Origin: Burkholderia puraquae
Lineage (GTDB): Bacteria > Pseudomonadota > Gammaproteobacteria > Burkholderiales > Burkholderiaceae
DNA length: 64,000 nucleotides
Reading direction: 5' to 3'
Assembly: GCF_002099195.1 (NCBI RefSeq)
Contig: NZ_NBYX01000025.1
Location: forward strand, 1 to 64,000
Positions 28,274-37,080 of this stretch are shown one piece after another (position 1 is the first letter of the stretch; each line of letters starts with the position of its first letter). A program made the translations under genes and the position numbers. Below the pieces are notes generated by a model, which worked only from the letters and a program-made list of their open reading frames with translations, had not been told where the DNA came from and made no database searches.

Positions 28274-29085
28274 GCGCCGCCCCCGTCCTGGTGCCAGAAC
28301 GGCATCCCGACTACCGGGGTGCTTGCGTGCGCGGTCTCGCGCGCGTCCATCGGCCCGGCGAGATACGCGGCACGGCCGGCCTCGACGCCCTGCGCAAACG
28401 CACGCGCCATGATCTCGGGGTGCGTGGCCTGCGACACGGCGGTATTCAGCAGCACGCCGTCGAAGCCCCACTCCATCACCTGGCACGCATGCGACGGCAC
28501 GCCGAGCCCCGCGTCGACGATCAGCGGCACGTCGGGCAGCCGCTCGCGCAGCACGCGCAGGCCGTACGGGTTCACGACCCCCTTGCCGGTGCCGATCGGC
28601 GCACCCCACGGCATCAGCGCCTCGCAGCCGGCGTCGAGCAGGCGCCGGCCGATCACCAGATCCTCGGTGCAGTACGGCAGCACCTTGAAACCGTCCTTGA
28701 CCAGTTGCGCGGCCGCCTCGATCAGGCCGACCGGGTCGGGCTGCAGCGTGTAGTCGTCGCCGATCAGTTCGAGCTTGATCCAGTCGGTGCCGAATACCTC
28801 GCGCGCCATGTGCGCGGTCGTCACGGCTTCGGCGACGGTCTGGCAGCCGGCCGTATTCGGCAGCAGCGGTACCGCGTGGCGCTTGAGCAGGTCGAAGAAG
28901 CCGGCTTCGGCCGTACCGCCCGTCATCTGGCGGCGCAGCGCGACCGTCACCATCCCCGGCCGCGACGCGGCGATCGAATCGGACAGCGACTGCAGCGACG
29001 GATAGCGCGACGTGCCGATCAGCACGCGGCTTGCGAAGGTTTCGCCGTACAGCGTCAACGCGTCGGCGGAGGTGAGGGACGTCAT
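28270..29085 (-). CDS. thiG: Thiazole synthase
   Basis: ThiG builds the thiamine thiazole from DXP, dehydroglycine and ThiS thiocarboxylate. The 271-residue barrel has RVLIGTSRYPSL, the lysine-containing DWIKLELIGDDYTLQPDP (Schiff-base Lys expected here), LPYCTEDLVIGRRLLDAGC and VDAGLGVPSHA. It follows thiS by 37 nt and overlaps thiE. The thiO-thiS-thiG order fits a glycine-oxidase pathway. Confidence 0.95.
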   Translation of the reverse strand: MTSLTSADALTLYGETFASRVLIGTSRYPSLQSLSDSIAASRPGMVTVALRRQMTGGTAEAGFFDLLKRHAVPLLPNTAGCQTVAEAVTTAHMAREVFGTDWIKLELIGDDYTLQPDPVGLIEAAAQLVKDGFKVLPYCTEDLVIGRRLLDAGCEALMPWGAPIGTGKGVVNPYGLRVLRERLPDVPLIVDAGLGVPSHACQVMEWGFDGVLLNTAVSQATHPEIMARAFAQGVEAGRAAYLAGPMDARETAHASTPVVGMPFWHQDGGGA

Positions 29086-29122
29086 GTCGTTTTCCTGGAG
29101 AGCGGGGACGAACCGGCGGCGC

Positions 29123-29320
29123 TCAGCCGCCCGCGACGGGGTGTACGACGTCGAGCTTGTCGCCCGCCGCGAGTGCGCGCGCCGCGTGCTGCGTGCGCGC
29201 GACGAAATTGCCGTTCAGCGCGACCGCATACGGCGGACGCGCGCCGTACGCGGCGAGCGCGTCGGCCACCGTTGCGCCGTCGGGCAACGTCAGGGGCTGT
29301 TGGTTGATCTGGATATCCAT
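29123..29320 (-). CDS. thiS: Sulfur carrier protein ThiS
   Basis: ThiS is a ubiquitin-like protein whose C-terminal glycine carries sulfur as a thiocarboxylate for ThiG. The 65-residue product starts DIQINQQPLTLPDGATVADA and ends in the diagnostic PVAGG. It is sandwiched between thiO and thiG. An adenylating enzyme (ThiF) is not in this window. Confidence 0.94.
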   Translation of the reverse strand: MDIQINQQPLTLPDGATVADALAAYGARPPYAVALNGNFVARTQHAARALAAGDKLDVVHPVAGG

Positions 29321-29352
29321 GAGGCTTCGTCGAATTCGGTCGGCAATGCGCG

Positions 29353-30489
29353 TCAGGCCGGCTGGCGCGCGTCGTTGCGGTGATGAAGGAGCGTCGGCCA
29401 GCGCGCGGCGTCGCGCCACGCGGCGAACGCGTCGGCATCGCCGAACGCGCCGCCGAGCGCGGCTTCGGCGACCGCGACCGCCGCGTGCGCGACTTCCGGC
29501 GCGATCATGAAGCCGTGCCGGTACAGGCCGTTGACGGCGAGCGTCGACGCGCCGTCCCAGATCACCGCCGGGCGATGATCGGGCAGCGTCGGCCGGCACT
29601 GCGCATTGAGTTCGAGGATGCGCGCCTCGCCGAACGCCGGATGCACGGAGAACGCCGCGCTCAGCAGTTCGAGCGCGGAGCGCACGCTGACAGGCGACAT
29701 GTCCTCGCCCTCCACCTCGGTCGCGCCGATCACGTAGAGATCGTCCTGCTTCGGCGCGATGTACAGCGGATAGCGCGGATGCAGCAGCCGCACCGGCCGG
29801 GTGAGCCCGATGCCGGGCGCGCGCACACGCGCGACTTCGCCGCGGATGCCGCGCAACGCGGGCAGCGCAGGTTTCGCGCCGAGCCCGCGGCAATCGATGG
29901 TGAAACGGGCGGCCGGCAGGTTCGCATCGTCGATCGTGACGTGCCAGTGCAGGTCGACGCCGCGCTCGGCGAGGCCGGCCGCGAGCGCGCGCAGCGCCTG
30001 GCGATTGTCGAGCTGCCCTTCGTTCGGCAGCAGCAGCCCACGCGCGAAACGGCCCGCGAGCACCGGCTCGGCCGCGTCGACCTGCGCGCCGGCGAGCGTC
30101 ACGAAACCGCCGTCGAACAGGTCGGCCGGCGCGTTCGCGCGCACGCGCCGCTCGAACAGCGGCGCCTCCGCGCGATCCGCGTGATGCCACACGACGAGCG
30201 TGCCGTGATGCTGGAAGAAGACGGGTTCGGGCAGTTCGGCGAGCCACTGCGGCCAGCGCGCGAGCGACGCGGCGCCCAGCTCGGTGATCAGCAGCTCCGC
30301 GCTCGCCGCTTCCGCGAGCGGCGCGAGCATCGCGGCCGCGATCCACGCGGCCGACTGTTCGCCGTCCGGGCCGCCACGCTCGTAGAGCGCGACGCGATGC
30401 CCGTCGCCTGCAAGCCGCCACGCGATCAGGCGGCCGACGAGGCCGCCGCCAAGCACCGCGAAATCGGGTCGGGAATCCCGGACGTTCAT
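29353..30489 (-). CDS. thiO: Glycine oxidase ThiO
   Basis: ThiO is an FAD enzyme that oxidises glycine to the iminoacetate used by ThiG. The 378-residue product has the FAD motif FAVLGGGLVGRLIAWRLAGD, a central DAO-fold substrate domain, and C-terminal GLYRHGFMIAPEVA. GGAGGG lies 6 nt upstream of the ATG at 30489. It is the first gene of the thi operon, downstream of a TPP riboswitch with a long leader of about 237 nt between aptamer and start. Confidence 0.92.
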   Translation of the reverse strand: MNVRDSRPDFAVLGGGLVGRLIAWRLAGDGHRVALYERGGPDGEQSAAWIAAAMLAPLAEAASAELLITELGAASLARWPQWLAELPEPVFFQHHGTLVVWHHADRAEAPLFERRVRANAPADLFDGGFVTLAGAQVDAAEPVLAGRFARGLLLPNEGQLDNRQALRALAAGLAERGVDLHWHVTIDDANLPAARFTIDCRGLGAKPALPALRGIRGEVARVRAPGIGLTRPVRLLHPRYPLYIAPKQDDLYVIGATEVEGEDMSPVSVRSALELLSAAFSVHPAFGEARILELNAQCRPTLPDHRPAVIWDGASTLAVNGLYRHGFMIAPEVAHAAVAVAEAALGGAFGDADAFAAWRDAARWPTLLHHRNDARQPA

Positions 30490-30649
30490 CGCGCGCCCTC
30501 CGCGCGAGCGCGCACGACGAACGTCGACACGCACGCGCCGCCGCGTGCGAACACACGCGGCATCGAGCCGGGAACCATGCAAAAGACTGAAGATTGTGCG
30601 GTCATCATTCCTTCCGTAACGCGCAACGCGCGTACCCAAAAGGACGAAA

Positions 30650-30666
30650 CCGGCAGCAAAGGCCGG
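30650..30666 (-). promoter_or_regulatory. Possible expression-platform hairpin of the thi leader
   Basis: CCGGC and GCCGG can pair around a 7-nt loop, and on the minus strand are followed by TTTCGTCCTTTT. A short stem with a T-rich tail downstream of the aptamer could be the regulated terminator, but the stem is weak and regulation could instead be at translation. Confidence 0.3.
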
Positions 30667-30726
30667 CCGGGCGGAACAAGGGCGCTGACCATGTGGGATG
30701 GCAGCCAGCGCGGCCCGGCGGGTTCA

Positions 30727-30833
30727 GAAACTTCCCTCGCCGGTATTACCCGGATCGGGTGCAAAGGGTTTTTCTCAGCCTCGCCGCGCTGCCCGGAACA
30801 TCCGCCGGCCACGCCACGAAGCACCCCTGTTTC
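30727..30833 (-). ncRNA. TPP riboswitch (THI element)
   Basis: On the minus strand the aptamer reads ACAGGGGTGC at its 5' side, GGCTGAGA in the middle, then CCCTTTGCACCCGATCCGGG, TAATACCGGCGAGGGAAG, matching the conserved TPP-sensing core. It lies upstream of thiOSGE, where thiamine pyrophosphate would repress. The P3 side arm is extended by several dozen nucleotides between GGGGTGC and CTGAGA. Confidence 0.93.
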
Positions 30834-30843
30834 GTCGTCGGCC

Positions 30844-30873
30844 ATTAGACCATAAAAGCGGAAAGCGCCGCAA
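30844..30873 (-). promoter_or_regulatory. Candidate promoter of the thi operon
   Basis: On the minus strand TTGCGG (30868-30873) and TCTAAT (30844-30849) are separated by 18 nt. Transcription would start near 30837, just before the first aptamer base at about 30833, which is the expected geometry for a riboswitch-controlled operon. Confidence 0.5.
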
Positions 30874-31106
30874 ACTGTCCCCTTGCGGCAAATTCGCCGT
30901 CGTGCCGCGCCGCTCTGGCACAATGCCCGCAGGCCGGCCGCGCGAGCGGCCGGTTGCCGCGTCACCGCCGGCCTTAAGTGCCGTTTAAGACGCGCGGGCG
31001 ACCATCCGGACGCCCGCCGTCAGTCGGCGCCGCGTCCCGGCATGCCGTATCGCGGCGCGCGCCCGGCTTCGCCCGGCCCGCGCGCCGGCTACTCATCAGG
31101 AAGCAC

Positions 31107-32876
31107 ATGACCCAATCGATCGATCCCGTCCGCTCCGCCTCCGACGCGCCGCAGGACGAGCGCCCGGTATCCGCATGGAGCCTCATCAAGCCCTACTGGG
31201 TGTCGTCCGAATGGAAAATCGCGTGGGGCCTGCTGGTCACGATCATCGCGATCAACCTCTGCGTGGTCTGGATCAATGTCCGGCTGAACAAGTGGAACGC
31301 GGAGTTCTACAACGCGCTGCAGTCGAAGGACGTCCACGATTTCCCGAACCTGCTGATGCAGTTCTCCGCGCTCGCGTTCGCCTTCATCATCCTTGCCGTG
31401 TACGGCCGCTACCTGCGGCAGATGCTCGGCTTCCGCTGGCGCCAGTGGCTCACCGACCGCTTTCTCGGCCAGTGGCTCGGCGATCGCGCGTTCTACCGGA
31501 TCGAGCGTGACCGTCTCGCCGACAACCCCGACCAGCGGATCACCGACGACCTCCAGTCGTTCGCGACGACCACGCTCGCGCTGTCGCTCGACCTGCTGTC
31601 GACGGTCGTCACGCTCGTGTCGTTCATCACGATCCTGTGGTCGCTCGCCGGCGCGCTGACGTTCACGCTCGGCGCGACGCCGATCTCGATTCCCGGCTAC
31701 ATGGTGTGGGCGGCCGCGCTGTACGCGGTGGTCGGCTCGCTGATCATCCAGAAGGTCGGCCATCCGCTCGTGTCGATCAACTACCAGCAGCAGCGCGTCG
31801 AGGCCGACTTCCGCTTCGGGCTGATCCGCGTGCGCGAGAACGCCGAGCAGATCGCGTTCTACGAAGGCGAGAAGACCGAGACCGGCAATGCGCAGAACCT
31901 CTTCATGCGCATCCGCGACAACTGGTGGCGCGTGATGAAGTACACGAAGCGGCTCACGTTCGTGCTGAGCTTCTACGGGCAGATCGCGATCATCTTCCCG
32001 CTCGTCGTCGCTGCGCCGCGCTATTTCGCGGGCGCATTCTCGTTCGGCGTGCTGATGCAGATCTCGTCCGCGTTCGGCACCGTCAGCGATTCGTTCTCGT
32101 GGTTCATCAACAGTTACTCGACCCTCGTCGAATGGCGCGCCACCGTCAACCGTCTGCGCGAATTCAAGCGCGTGATGGGCACGTCGCACCTGAAGGAAAG
32201 CCTGTCGCCCGCGACCGAGCACGGCGGCATCAACCTGCACTACGTCGACGCCGCCAGGCTGTCGACGTCGTCGCTCAAGCTTGCGCTGCCGAACGGCAAC
32301 GCACTCGCGAACATCGGCAGCGTCACGATCGAGCCCGGCTCGCGCTGGCTCGTGATCGGCAAGTCGGGTTCCGGCAAGAGCACGTTCATGCGCGCGCTCG
32401 CGGGCCTGTGGCCGTTCGGCGACGGCGCGATCGATGCGCCGGTCGGCGCGCGGATGATGTTCGTGCCGCAGACGAGCTACCTGCCGATCGGCACGCTGAA
32501 GGCCGCGCTCACCTATCCGGCGACGCCCGACACGTTCAGCGACGAAGCCTGCCGCGACGCGCTGCGTGCCTGCCGCCTCGAGGATTACGTCGAACGCCTC
32601 GACGAGACCGCGCACTGGACCCGCGTGCTGTCGCCGGGCGAGCAGCAGCGTCTTGCCGGCGCACGCGTGCTGCTGCACAAGCCCGACTTCTTGTTCCTCG
32701 ACGAAGCGACGAGCGCGCTCGACGCCGACAACGAAGCACGCCTGTACCACCTGTTCGCCGAGCGGTTGCCGAAGGCCGCGATCGTCAGCATCGCGCACCG
32801 CGAGTCGCTGGCCGCGTTCCACGTCGGCACGATCAACGTCGAGCGCGTGAACGACAGCGACAAGGTCGCGGCGTGA
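31107..32876 (+). CDS. ABC transporter with fused membrane and ATPase domains (YddA/SbmA-BacA-like)
   Basis: The 589-residue protein has a membrane domain of the SbmA/BacA type (about 1-340, with WNAEFYNALQSKDVHDF and RWRQWLTDRFLGQWLGDRAF) fused to an ATPase domain with Walker A IGKSGSGKST (about residue 418), signature LSPGEQQRLAGAR and Walker B FLFLDEATSALD. Such proteins import peptides or vitamin B12-like molecules in other bacteria; the substrate here is unknown. AGGA lies 5 nt upstream of the ATG. It is the first gene of a plus-strand pair with the dehydrogenase-like gene. Confidence 0.92.
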   Translation: MTQSIDPVRSASDAPQDERPVSAWSLIKPYWVSSEWKIAWGLLVTIIAINLCVVWINVRLNKWNAEFYNALQSKDVHDFPNLLMQFSALAFAFIILAVYGRYLRQMLGFRWRQWLTDRFLGQWLGDRAFYRIERDRLADNPDQRITDDLQSFATTTLALSLDLLSTVVTLVSFITILWSLAGALTFTLGATPISIPGYMVWAAALYAVVGSLIIQKVGHPLVSINYQQQRVEADFRFGLIRVRENAEQIAFYEGEKTETGNAQNLFMRIRDNWWRVMKYTKRLTFVLSFYGQIAIIFPLVVAAPRYFAGAFSFGVLMQISSAFGTVSDSFSWFINSYSTLVEWRATVNRLREFKRVMGTSHLKESLSPATEHGGINLHYVDAARLSTSSLKLALPNGNALANIGSVTIEPGSRWLVIGKSGSGKSTFMRALAGLWPFGDGAIDAPVGARMMFVPQTSYLPIGTLKAALTYPATPDTFSDEACRDALRACRLEDYVERLDETAHWTRVLSPGEQQRLAGARVLLHKPDFLFLDEATSALDADNEARLYHLFAERLPKAAIVSIAHRESLAAFHVGTINVERVNDSDKVAA

Positions 32877-33649
32877 GCGCACGCGCCGCGCACAGCGCAC
32901 GGATCGCGCTGATCACCGGCGCGGGTTCCGGGATCGGCGCGGCGCTCGCGCGGCGGCTCGCGGCGCCGGGCATGGCATTGGCGCTGCATGCGCGCGGCGC
33001 GGACGAAGCGGCACGCGCCCGGCTCGCCGATGTCGCCCACGCGTGCACGGCGGCCGGCGCGGCGTGCGTCACGCTCACCGGCGATCTCGGTGAGCCGGGC
33101 GTCGCCGCCTCGCTCGTCGATGCAGCCGCCGCGCGCTTCGGCGGGCTCGATCATCTCGTCGCCAACGCGGGCTTCGCCGCCCGACAATCCTTTTCCGGCC
33201 TTTCCGCGGACGTGCTCGCGTCCGCATTCGCGGCGATGCCCGGCGCATTCTCCGCACTCGCGAGCCGCGCGCGGCCGCTGCTCGACGCGTCGGCCGCACC
33301 GCGGATCGTCGCGGTCAGTTCGTTCGTCGCACACCGCTACCGCGCTGACGCGCCGTTCGCGGCCACCGCCGCTGCGAAGGCCGCGCTCGAATCGCTCGTG
33401 CGCACCGCCGCCGCCGAATTTGCCGCGCGCGGCATCACCGTCAACGCGGTCGCGCCTGGCTTCACGCGCAAGGACCACGGGCCGAGCGCCGGCAACGCCG
33501 CCGCGTGGGCGCAGGCCGAACAGGCGACACCGCTCGGCCGGATCGCCGAACCCGACGACGTCGCCGCGCTGATCGCGTTCCTGCTGTCGGACGCCGCGCG
33601 GCAGATTACCGGCCAGGTCGTTCACGTCGACGGCGGCCTGACGCTCTGA
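32873..33649 (+). CDS. Short-chain dehydrogenase/reductase-like protein lacking the catalytic tyrosine
   Basis: The 258-residue Rossmann-fold protein has the cofactor motif TGAGSGIG (residues 15-22), VANAG (97-100), a serine at 149/150 in AVSSF and a C-terminal QVVHVDGGLTL. At the YxxxK site the sequence is TAAAK (Thr165, Lys169), so the catalytic tyrosine is missing; the nearest tyrosine is Tyr156. It may be non-enzymatic or use another residue. The GTG start overlaps the stop of the ABC transporter gene (GTGA), suggesting coupled translation. Confidence 0.88.
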   Translation: MSARAAHSARIALITGAGSGIGAALARRLAAPGMALALHARGADEAARARLADVAHACTAAGAACVTLTGDLGEPGVAASLVDAAAARFGGLDHLVANAGFAARQSFSGLSADVLASAFAAMPGAFSALASRARPLLDASAAPRIVAVSSFVAHRYRADAPFAATAAAKAALESLVRTAAAEFAARGITVNAVAPGFTRKDHGPSAGNAAAWAQAEQATPLGRIAEPDDVAALIAFLLSDAARQITGQVVHVDGGLTL

Positions 33650-33790
33650 AGCGGCGCCGGCCCCTCCTTCCCGCTTCCCCCGCCTTCCCGCACGAACCTG
33701 CACCCGCCTTTTTGGCTGGCCGCCGCGCGACCGTAAAATAACCGCCACGCGGCAGCGCGAGACAGCACAAGACAAGAGGGGGCGGCAAGC

Positions 33791-35053
33791 ATGCAGGCAT
33801 TCCAGTGGTTCAACGAACTGTCGACGCGCGAGCGCAAGACGCTGTACGCCGGCTTCGGCGGCTACGCGGTCGATGCGTTCGACTTCATGATCTATTCGTT
33901 CCTGATTCCGACGCTGATCGCCACCTGGGGCATGACGAAGAGCGAGGCCGGGATGATCGCGACGAGCTCGCTGATCTCGTCGGCACTCGGCGGCTGGGTC
34001 GCCGGCATCCTCGCCGACCGCTACGGCCGCGTGCGCGTGCTGCAGTGGACCATCGCGACGTTCGCGCTGTTCACGTGCCTGTCCGGTTTCACGCATTCGT
34101 TCTGGCAGTTGCTCGCGACGCGCACGCTGCAGGGCTTCGGCTTCGGCGGCGAATGGTCGGTCGTGACGATCATGATGGCCGAGACAATCCGCTCGCCCGA
34201 ACATCGCGCGAAAGCGGTCGGCACCGTGCAAAGCAGCTGGTCGTTCGGCTGGGGCGCGGCCGCGATCCTCTACTGGGCGTTCTTCGCGCTGCTGCCCGAG
34301 CAGGTTGCATGGCGCGCGTGCTTCTGGATCGGCATCGTGCCCGCGCTGTGGATCCTGTACATCCGCCGCAACGTCAGCGATCCCGACATCTATACCGCCA
34401 CTCGCCGCGCGCGCGACGAAGGCCGCGTGTCGGGCCATTTCCTCGAGATCTTCTCGCCGCCGCACCTGCGCGCGACGCTGTTCGGCAGCGCGCTGTGCAC
34501 CGGGATGCTCGGCGGCTACTATGCGATCACGACGTGGCTGCCCACCTACCTGAAGACCGTCCGCCACCTGTCCGTGTTCAACACGAGCGGCTATCTCGTC
34601 GTGCTGATCGTCGGCTCGTTCGTCGGCTATGTGGTCGGCGCGATCCTGTCCGACCGGCTCGGCCGCCGGGCGTCGTTCATCCTGTTCGCGATCGGCTCGT
34701 TCTCGCTCGGCATGGCGTACACGATGCTGCCGATCACCGACACCGCGATGCTGCTGCTCGGCTTCCCGCTCGGCATCGTCGTGCAGGGGATCTTCGCGGG
34801 CGTCGGCGCGTACCTGTCGGAACTGTATCCGGGTGCGATCCGCGGCTCGGGCCAGGGCTTCTGCTACAACCTCGGCCGCGGGCTCGGCTCGTTCTTCCCG
34901 ATTCTCGTCGGCTCGCTGTCGCAGTCGATGTCGCTCGTGAAGGCGATCGGCCTCGTCGCGGGCGGCGGCTACCTGCTCGTGATCGTCGCCGCGCTCGTCC
35001 TGCCGGAAACGCGCGGCAAGTCGCTCGTCGACGATCCGGCTGTCGCGTCCTGA
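33791..35053 (+). CDS. MFS transporter (sugar/aromatic acid-type H+ symporter)
   Basis: This is a 420-residue inner-membrane protein with 12 predicted helices. The MFS signature GGWVAGILADRYGRVRVL follows helix 2, and LSDRLGRRAS repeats it in the second half. GFGFGGEWSVVTIMMAE and the N-terminal FGGYAVDAFDFMIYSFLIPT resemble the carboxylate/aromatic-acid transporters (SHS/AAHS). The substrate is not known. It is followed 25 nt later by a D-amino-acid dehydrogenase-like gene, so amino or organic acid uptake is plausible. Confidence 0.88.
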   Translation: MQAFQWFNELSTRERKTLYAGFGGYAVDAFDFMIYSFLIPTLIATWGMTKSEAGMIATSSLISSALGGWVAGILADRYGRVRVLQWTIATFALFTCLSGFTHSFWQLLATRTLQGFGFGGEWSVVTIMMAETIRSPEHRAKAVGTVQSSWSFGWGAAAILYWAFFALLPEQVAWRACFWIGIVPALWILYIRRNVSDPDIYTATRRARDEGRVSGHFLEIFSPPHLRATLFGSALCTGMLGGYYAITTWLPTYLKTVRHLSVFNTSGYLVVLIVGSFVGYVVGAILSDRLGRRASFILFAIGSFSLGMAYTMLPITDTAMLLLGFPLGIVVQGIFAGVGAYLSELYPGAIRGSGQGFCYNLGRGLGSFFPILVGSLSQSMSLVKAIGLVAGGGYLLVIVAALVLPETRGKSLVDDPAVAS

Positions 35054-35078
35054 GCAACCGCTTCGTTCCGGAATCCGC

Positions 35079-36410
35079 ATGCACGTGATCGTTCTCGGCG
35101 CCGGCGTAATCGGCGTCACCACCGCCTGGCACCTGCGCGAAGCAGGCTGCGAGGTCACCGTGATCGAACGCGAGGCCGATGTCGCGCAGGCGACGAGCCT
35201 CGGCAACGCGGGTGTGATCGCGCCCGGCTATGTGACGCCGTGGGCCGCGCCCGGGATGCCCGGCAAGATCCTCAAGTACCTGTTCAAGCCCGCGTCGCCG
35301 CTGATCTTCCGGCCGACGCTCGACACCGCGCAGTGGCGCTGGATCGCGCGCTGGCTGCGCGAATGCGAATTCGAGCGGTTTCGCGTGAACAAGCAGCGGA
35401 TGCAGCGCATCGCGTATTACAGCCGCGCATGCCTGCATGCGTTTCGCGACCGTCATCCGTTCGACTACGGCGCGAGCCGAGGCTATCTGCAACTGCTGCG
35501 CGGCGCATTCGACGTCGAGATGGTGCAGCCCGCGCTGAAGGTGCTGCGCGACGCCGGCATCGCGTTTCGCGAACTCGACGCGGCCGGCTGCACGGCGGTC
35601 GAACCGGGCTTGCGCTGGGCGCGGCAGGCACCCGTCGGCGGCATCTACCTGCCCGACGACGAAGCCGGCGACTGCGCACGCTTCACGCGCGAACTGCGGG
35701 CGCTGTGCGAAGCCAACGGCGTGACGTTCCGCTTTCGCACGGAAGTGCGGGGGCTCGACGTTGAAGCCGGCCAGGTGCGCGGCGTGCGGATCGCCGAGAA
35801 CGGCGATGAGGATGGCGATACGCAGGATCGGGCGAGATCGAATCGGCTCGCATCGAACGCCGGCGGCAAGCACCGCGACGCGCAGATCGCCGCCGACGCG
35901 ATCGTCGTCGCGCTCGGCGTCGACAGCGCCGGCCTGCTGCGGCCGCACGGCATCGACGTGCCGCTGTATCCGGTGAAGGGCTACTCGGCGACGCTCGCCG
36001 TCGGCGACGACGAAAAAGCGCCGCGCGCCGCGCTGATGGACGAATCGCTGAAGACGGCGATCACGCGTTTCGGCCCGACACTGCGCGTCGCCGGTACCGC
36101 GGAACTCGGCAACCGGCACGCAGCGCTGCGCCAGCAGGCGCTCGATACGCTGATGAAGGTGCTCGACGACTGGTTCCCTCACGCGGCCGATCGCGCATCG
36201 GCGCGCTTCTGGGTCGGCCGCCGGCCGATGACGCCCGACGGGCCGCCGCTGCTCGGCGCGAGCGGCATCGGCGGGCTTTGGCTCAACGTCGGCCACGGCT
36301 CGACGGGCTGGGCGATGTCGATGGGTTCGGGGAAAGTGCTGGCGGATCTCGTCACGGGGCGAGAACCGGAGATCGACCTGTCGGGGTTGACGCTCGCGCG
36401 CTACGGGTAG
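35079..36410 (+). CDS. D-amino-acid dehydrogenase-like FAD oxidoreductase (DadA family)
   Basis: DadA-type enzymes oxidise D-amino acids and pass electrons to the respiratory chain. The 443-residue product starts with the FAD-binding HVIVLGAGVIGVTTAWHLRE, has SLGNAGVIAPGYVTPWAAPG, and ends with GLWLNVGHGSTGWAMSMGSG. Relative to the usual family a hydrophilic stretch of about 30 residues (about 240-270, with NGDEDGDTQDRARSN) is inserted before the conserved IAADAIVVALG. Burkholderia genomes carry several DadA paralogues, so no gene symbol is given. Confidence 0.9.
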   Translation: MHVIVLGAGVIGVTTAWHLREAGCEVTVIEREADVAQATSLGNAGVIAPGYVTPWAAPGMPGKILKYLFKPASPLIFRPTLDTAQWRWIARWLRECEFERFRVNKQRMQRIAYYSRACLHAFRDRHPFDYGASRGYLQLLRGAFDVEMVQPALKVLRDAGIAFRELDAAGCTAVEPGLRWARQAPVGGIYLPDDEAGDCARFTRELRALCEANGVTFRFRTEVRGLDVEAGQVRGVRIAENGDEDGDTQDRARSNRLASNAGGKHRDAQIAADAIVVALGVDSAGLLRPHGIDVPLYPVKGYSATLAVGDDEKAPRAALMDESLKTAITRFGPTLRVAGTAELGNRHAALRQQALDTLMKVLDDWFPHAADRASARFWVGRRPMTPDGPPLLGASGIGGLWLNVGHGSTGWAMSMGSGKVLADLVTGREPEIDLSGLTLARYG

Positions 36411-36513
36411 CAGGCCGGACCTCGGGCGACTTCGCCGAAGCGATGCAGCGGCACGCCCGCATGCGGCATGACAACGATGGCGGCGGGCAATCGCCAGGCC
36501 TCGCCGGAACGGC

Positions 36514-37080
36514 TCAATCCGCCGCCTCACCGTCCGCCCGCGCGATTGGCGCGGACACGATCGGCCGGTGCGACACGCCTTCGTGCGACAACCGGCTTTC
36601 GAACAGCGTGAGCGCGTCGAACCGCAGCGCGACCGGCCGCTTCACCGCACCGCCGTGCGCCGGTTGACCGACCGCATCGTGCGGCAGCCGCGCGAGCGTC
36701 ACGTGCGGACGGAACGGCCGCCGGTCAGCCGCCACGCCGAGTTCGCGCAGCTTCGCCGACAGCGCGACATTCAACGCCGCACACGCCGGCTCGGCAGCCA
36801 GCTCCGCGACGATCAGCCGCGCGCGCGGCAGGCTCGGCCACCACGCGATCCGTTCGACCGGCATCAACGGCAGCGCATGCGCGGCCGCGAGCGCCGGCAG
36901 GCACGCGGCCAGCGCATCGCAACGCGCCCGTTCGATCGCGCCGACGAACGCGAGCGTCACATGCAGTTGCGCGGGCAGCGGACGCCGCGCGCCCCGGGTA
37001 ACCGGCAACGCGTGCAGCGCGTCGCGCGATGCCGCATCGGGCATCAGCGCGACGAACACTCGCAGCCGGTCGCCGTTCAT
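36514..37080 (-). CDS. thpR: RNA 2',3'-cyclic phosphodiesterase (2H family, LigT-like)
   Basis: This is a 188-residue member of the 2H phosphoesterase superfamily. The two catalytic HxTx motifs are HVTLAFVG near residue 40 and HVTLARLP near residue 130. Family enzymes hydrolyse 2',3'-cyclic phosphates on RNA ends and can ligate tRNA halves in vitro; the physiological role is unclear. Its ATG at 37080 overlaps the stop of the AGCS symporter gene (ATGA). Confidence 0.9.
   Translation of the reverse strand: MNGDRLRVFVALMPDAASRDALHALPVTRGARRPLPAQLHVTLAFVGAIERARCDALAACLPALAAAHALPLMPVERIAWWPSLPRARLIVAELAAEPACAALNVALSAKLRELGVAADRRPFRPHVTLARLPHDAVGQPAHGGAVKRPVALRFDALTLFESRLSHEGVSHRPIVSAPIARADGEAAD

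Noticed and set aside
30978-31106. Longer N-terminus for the ABC transporter starting at 30978
   Set aside because: The added residues are Arg/Pro-rich and not family-like, while the ATG at 31107 has AGGA at 5 nt.
32585-35206. A minus-strand open frame of about 873 codons
   Set aside because: It runs antisense to four plus-strand genes that have clear family motifs and good starts.
36411-36513. Terminator between the converging dadA-like gene and thpR
   Set aside because: No stem followed by a T run was found on either strand in this 100-bp gap.
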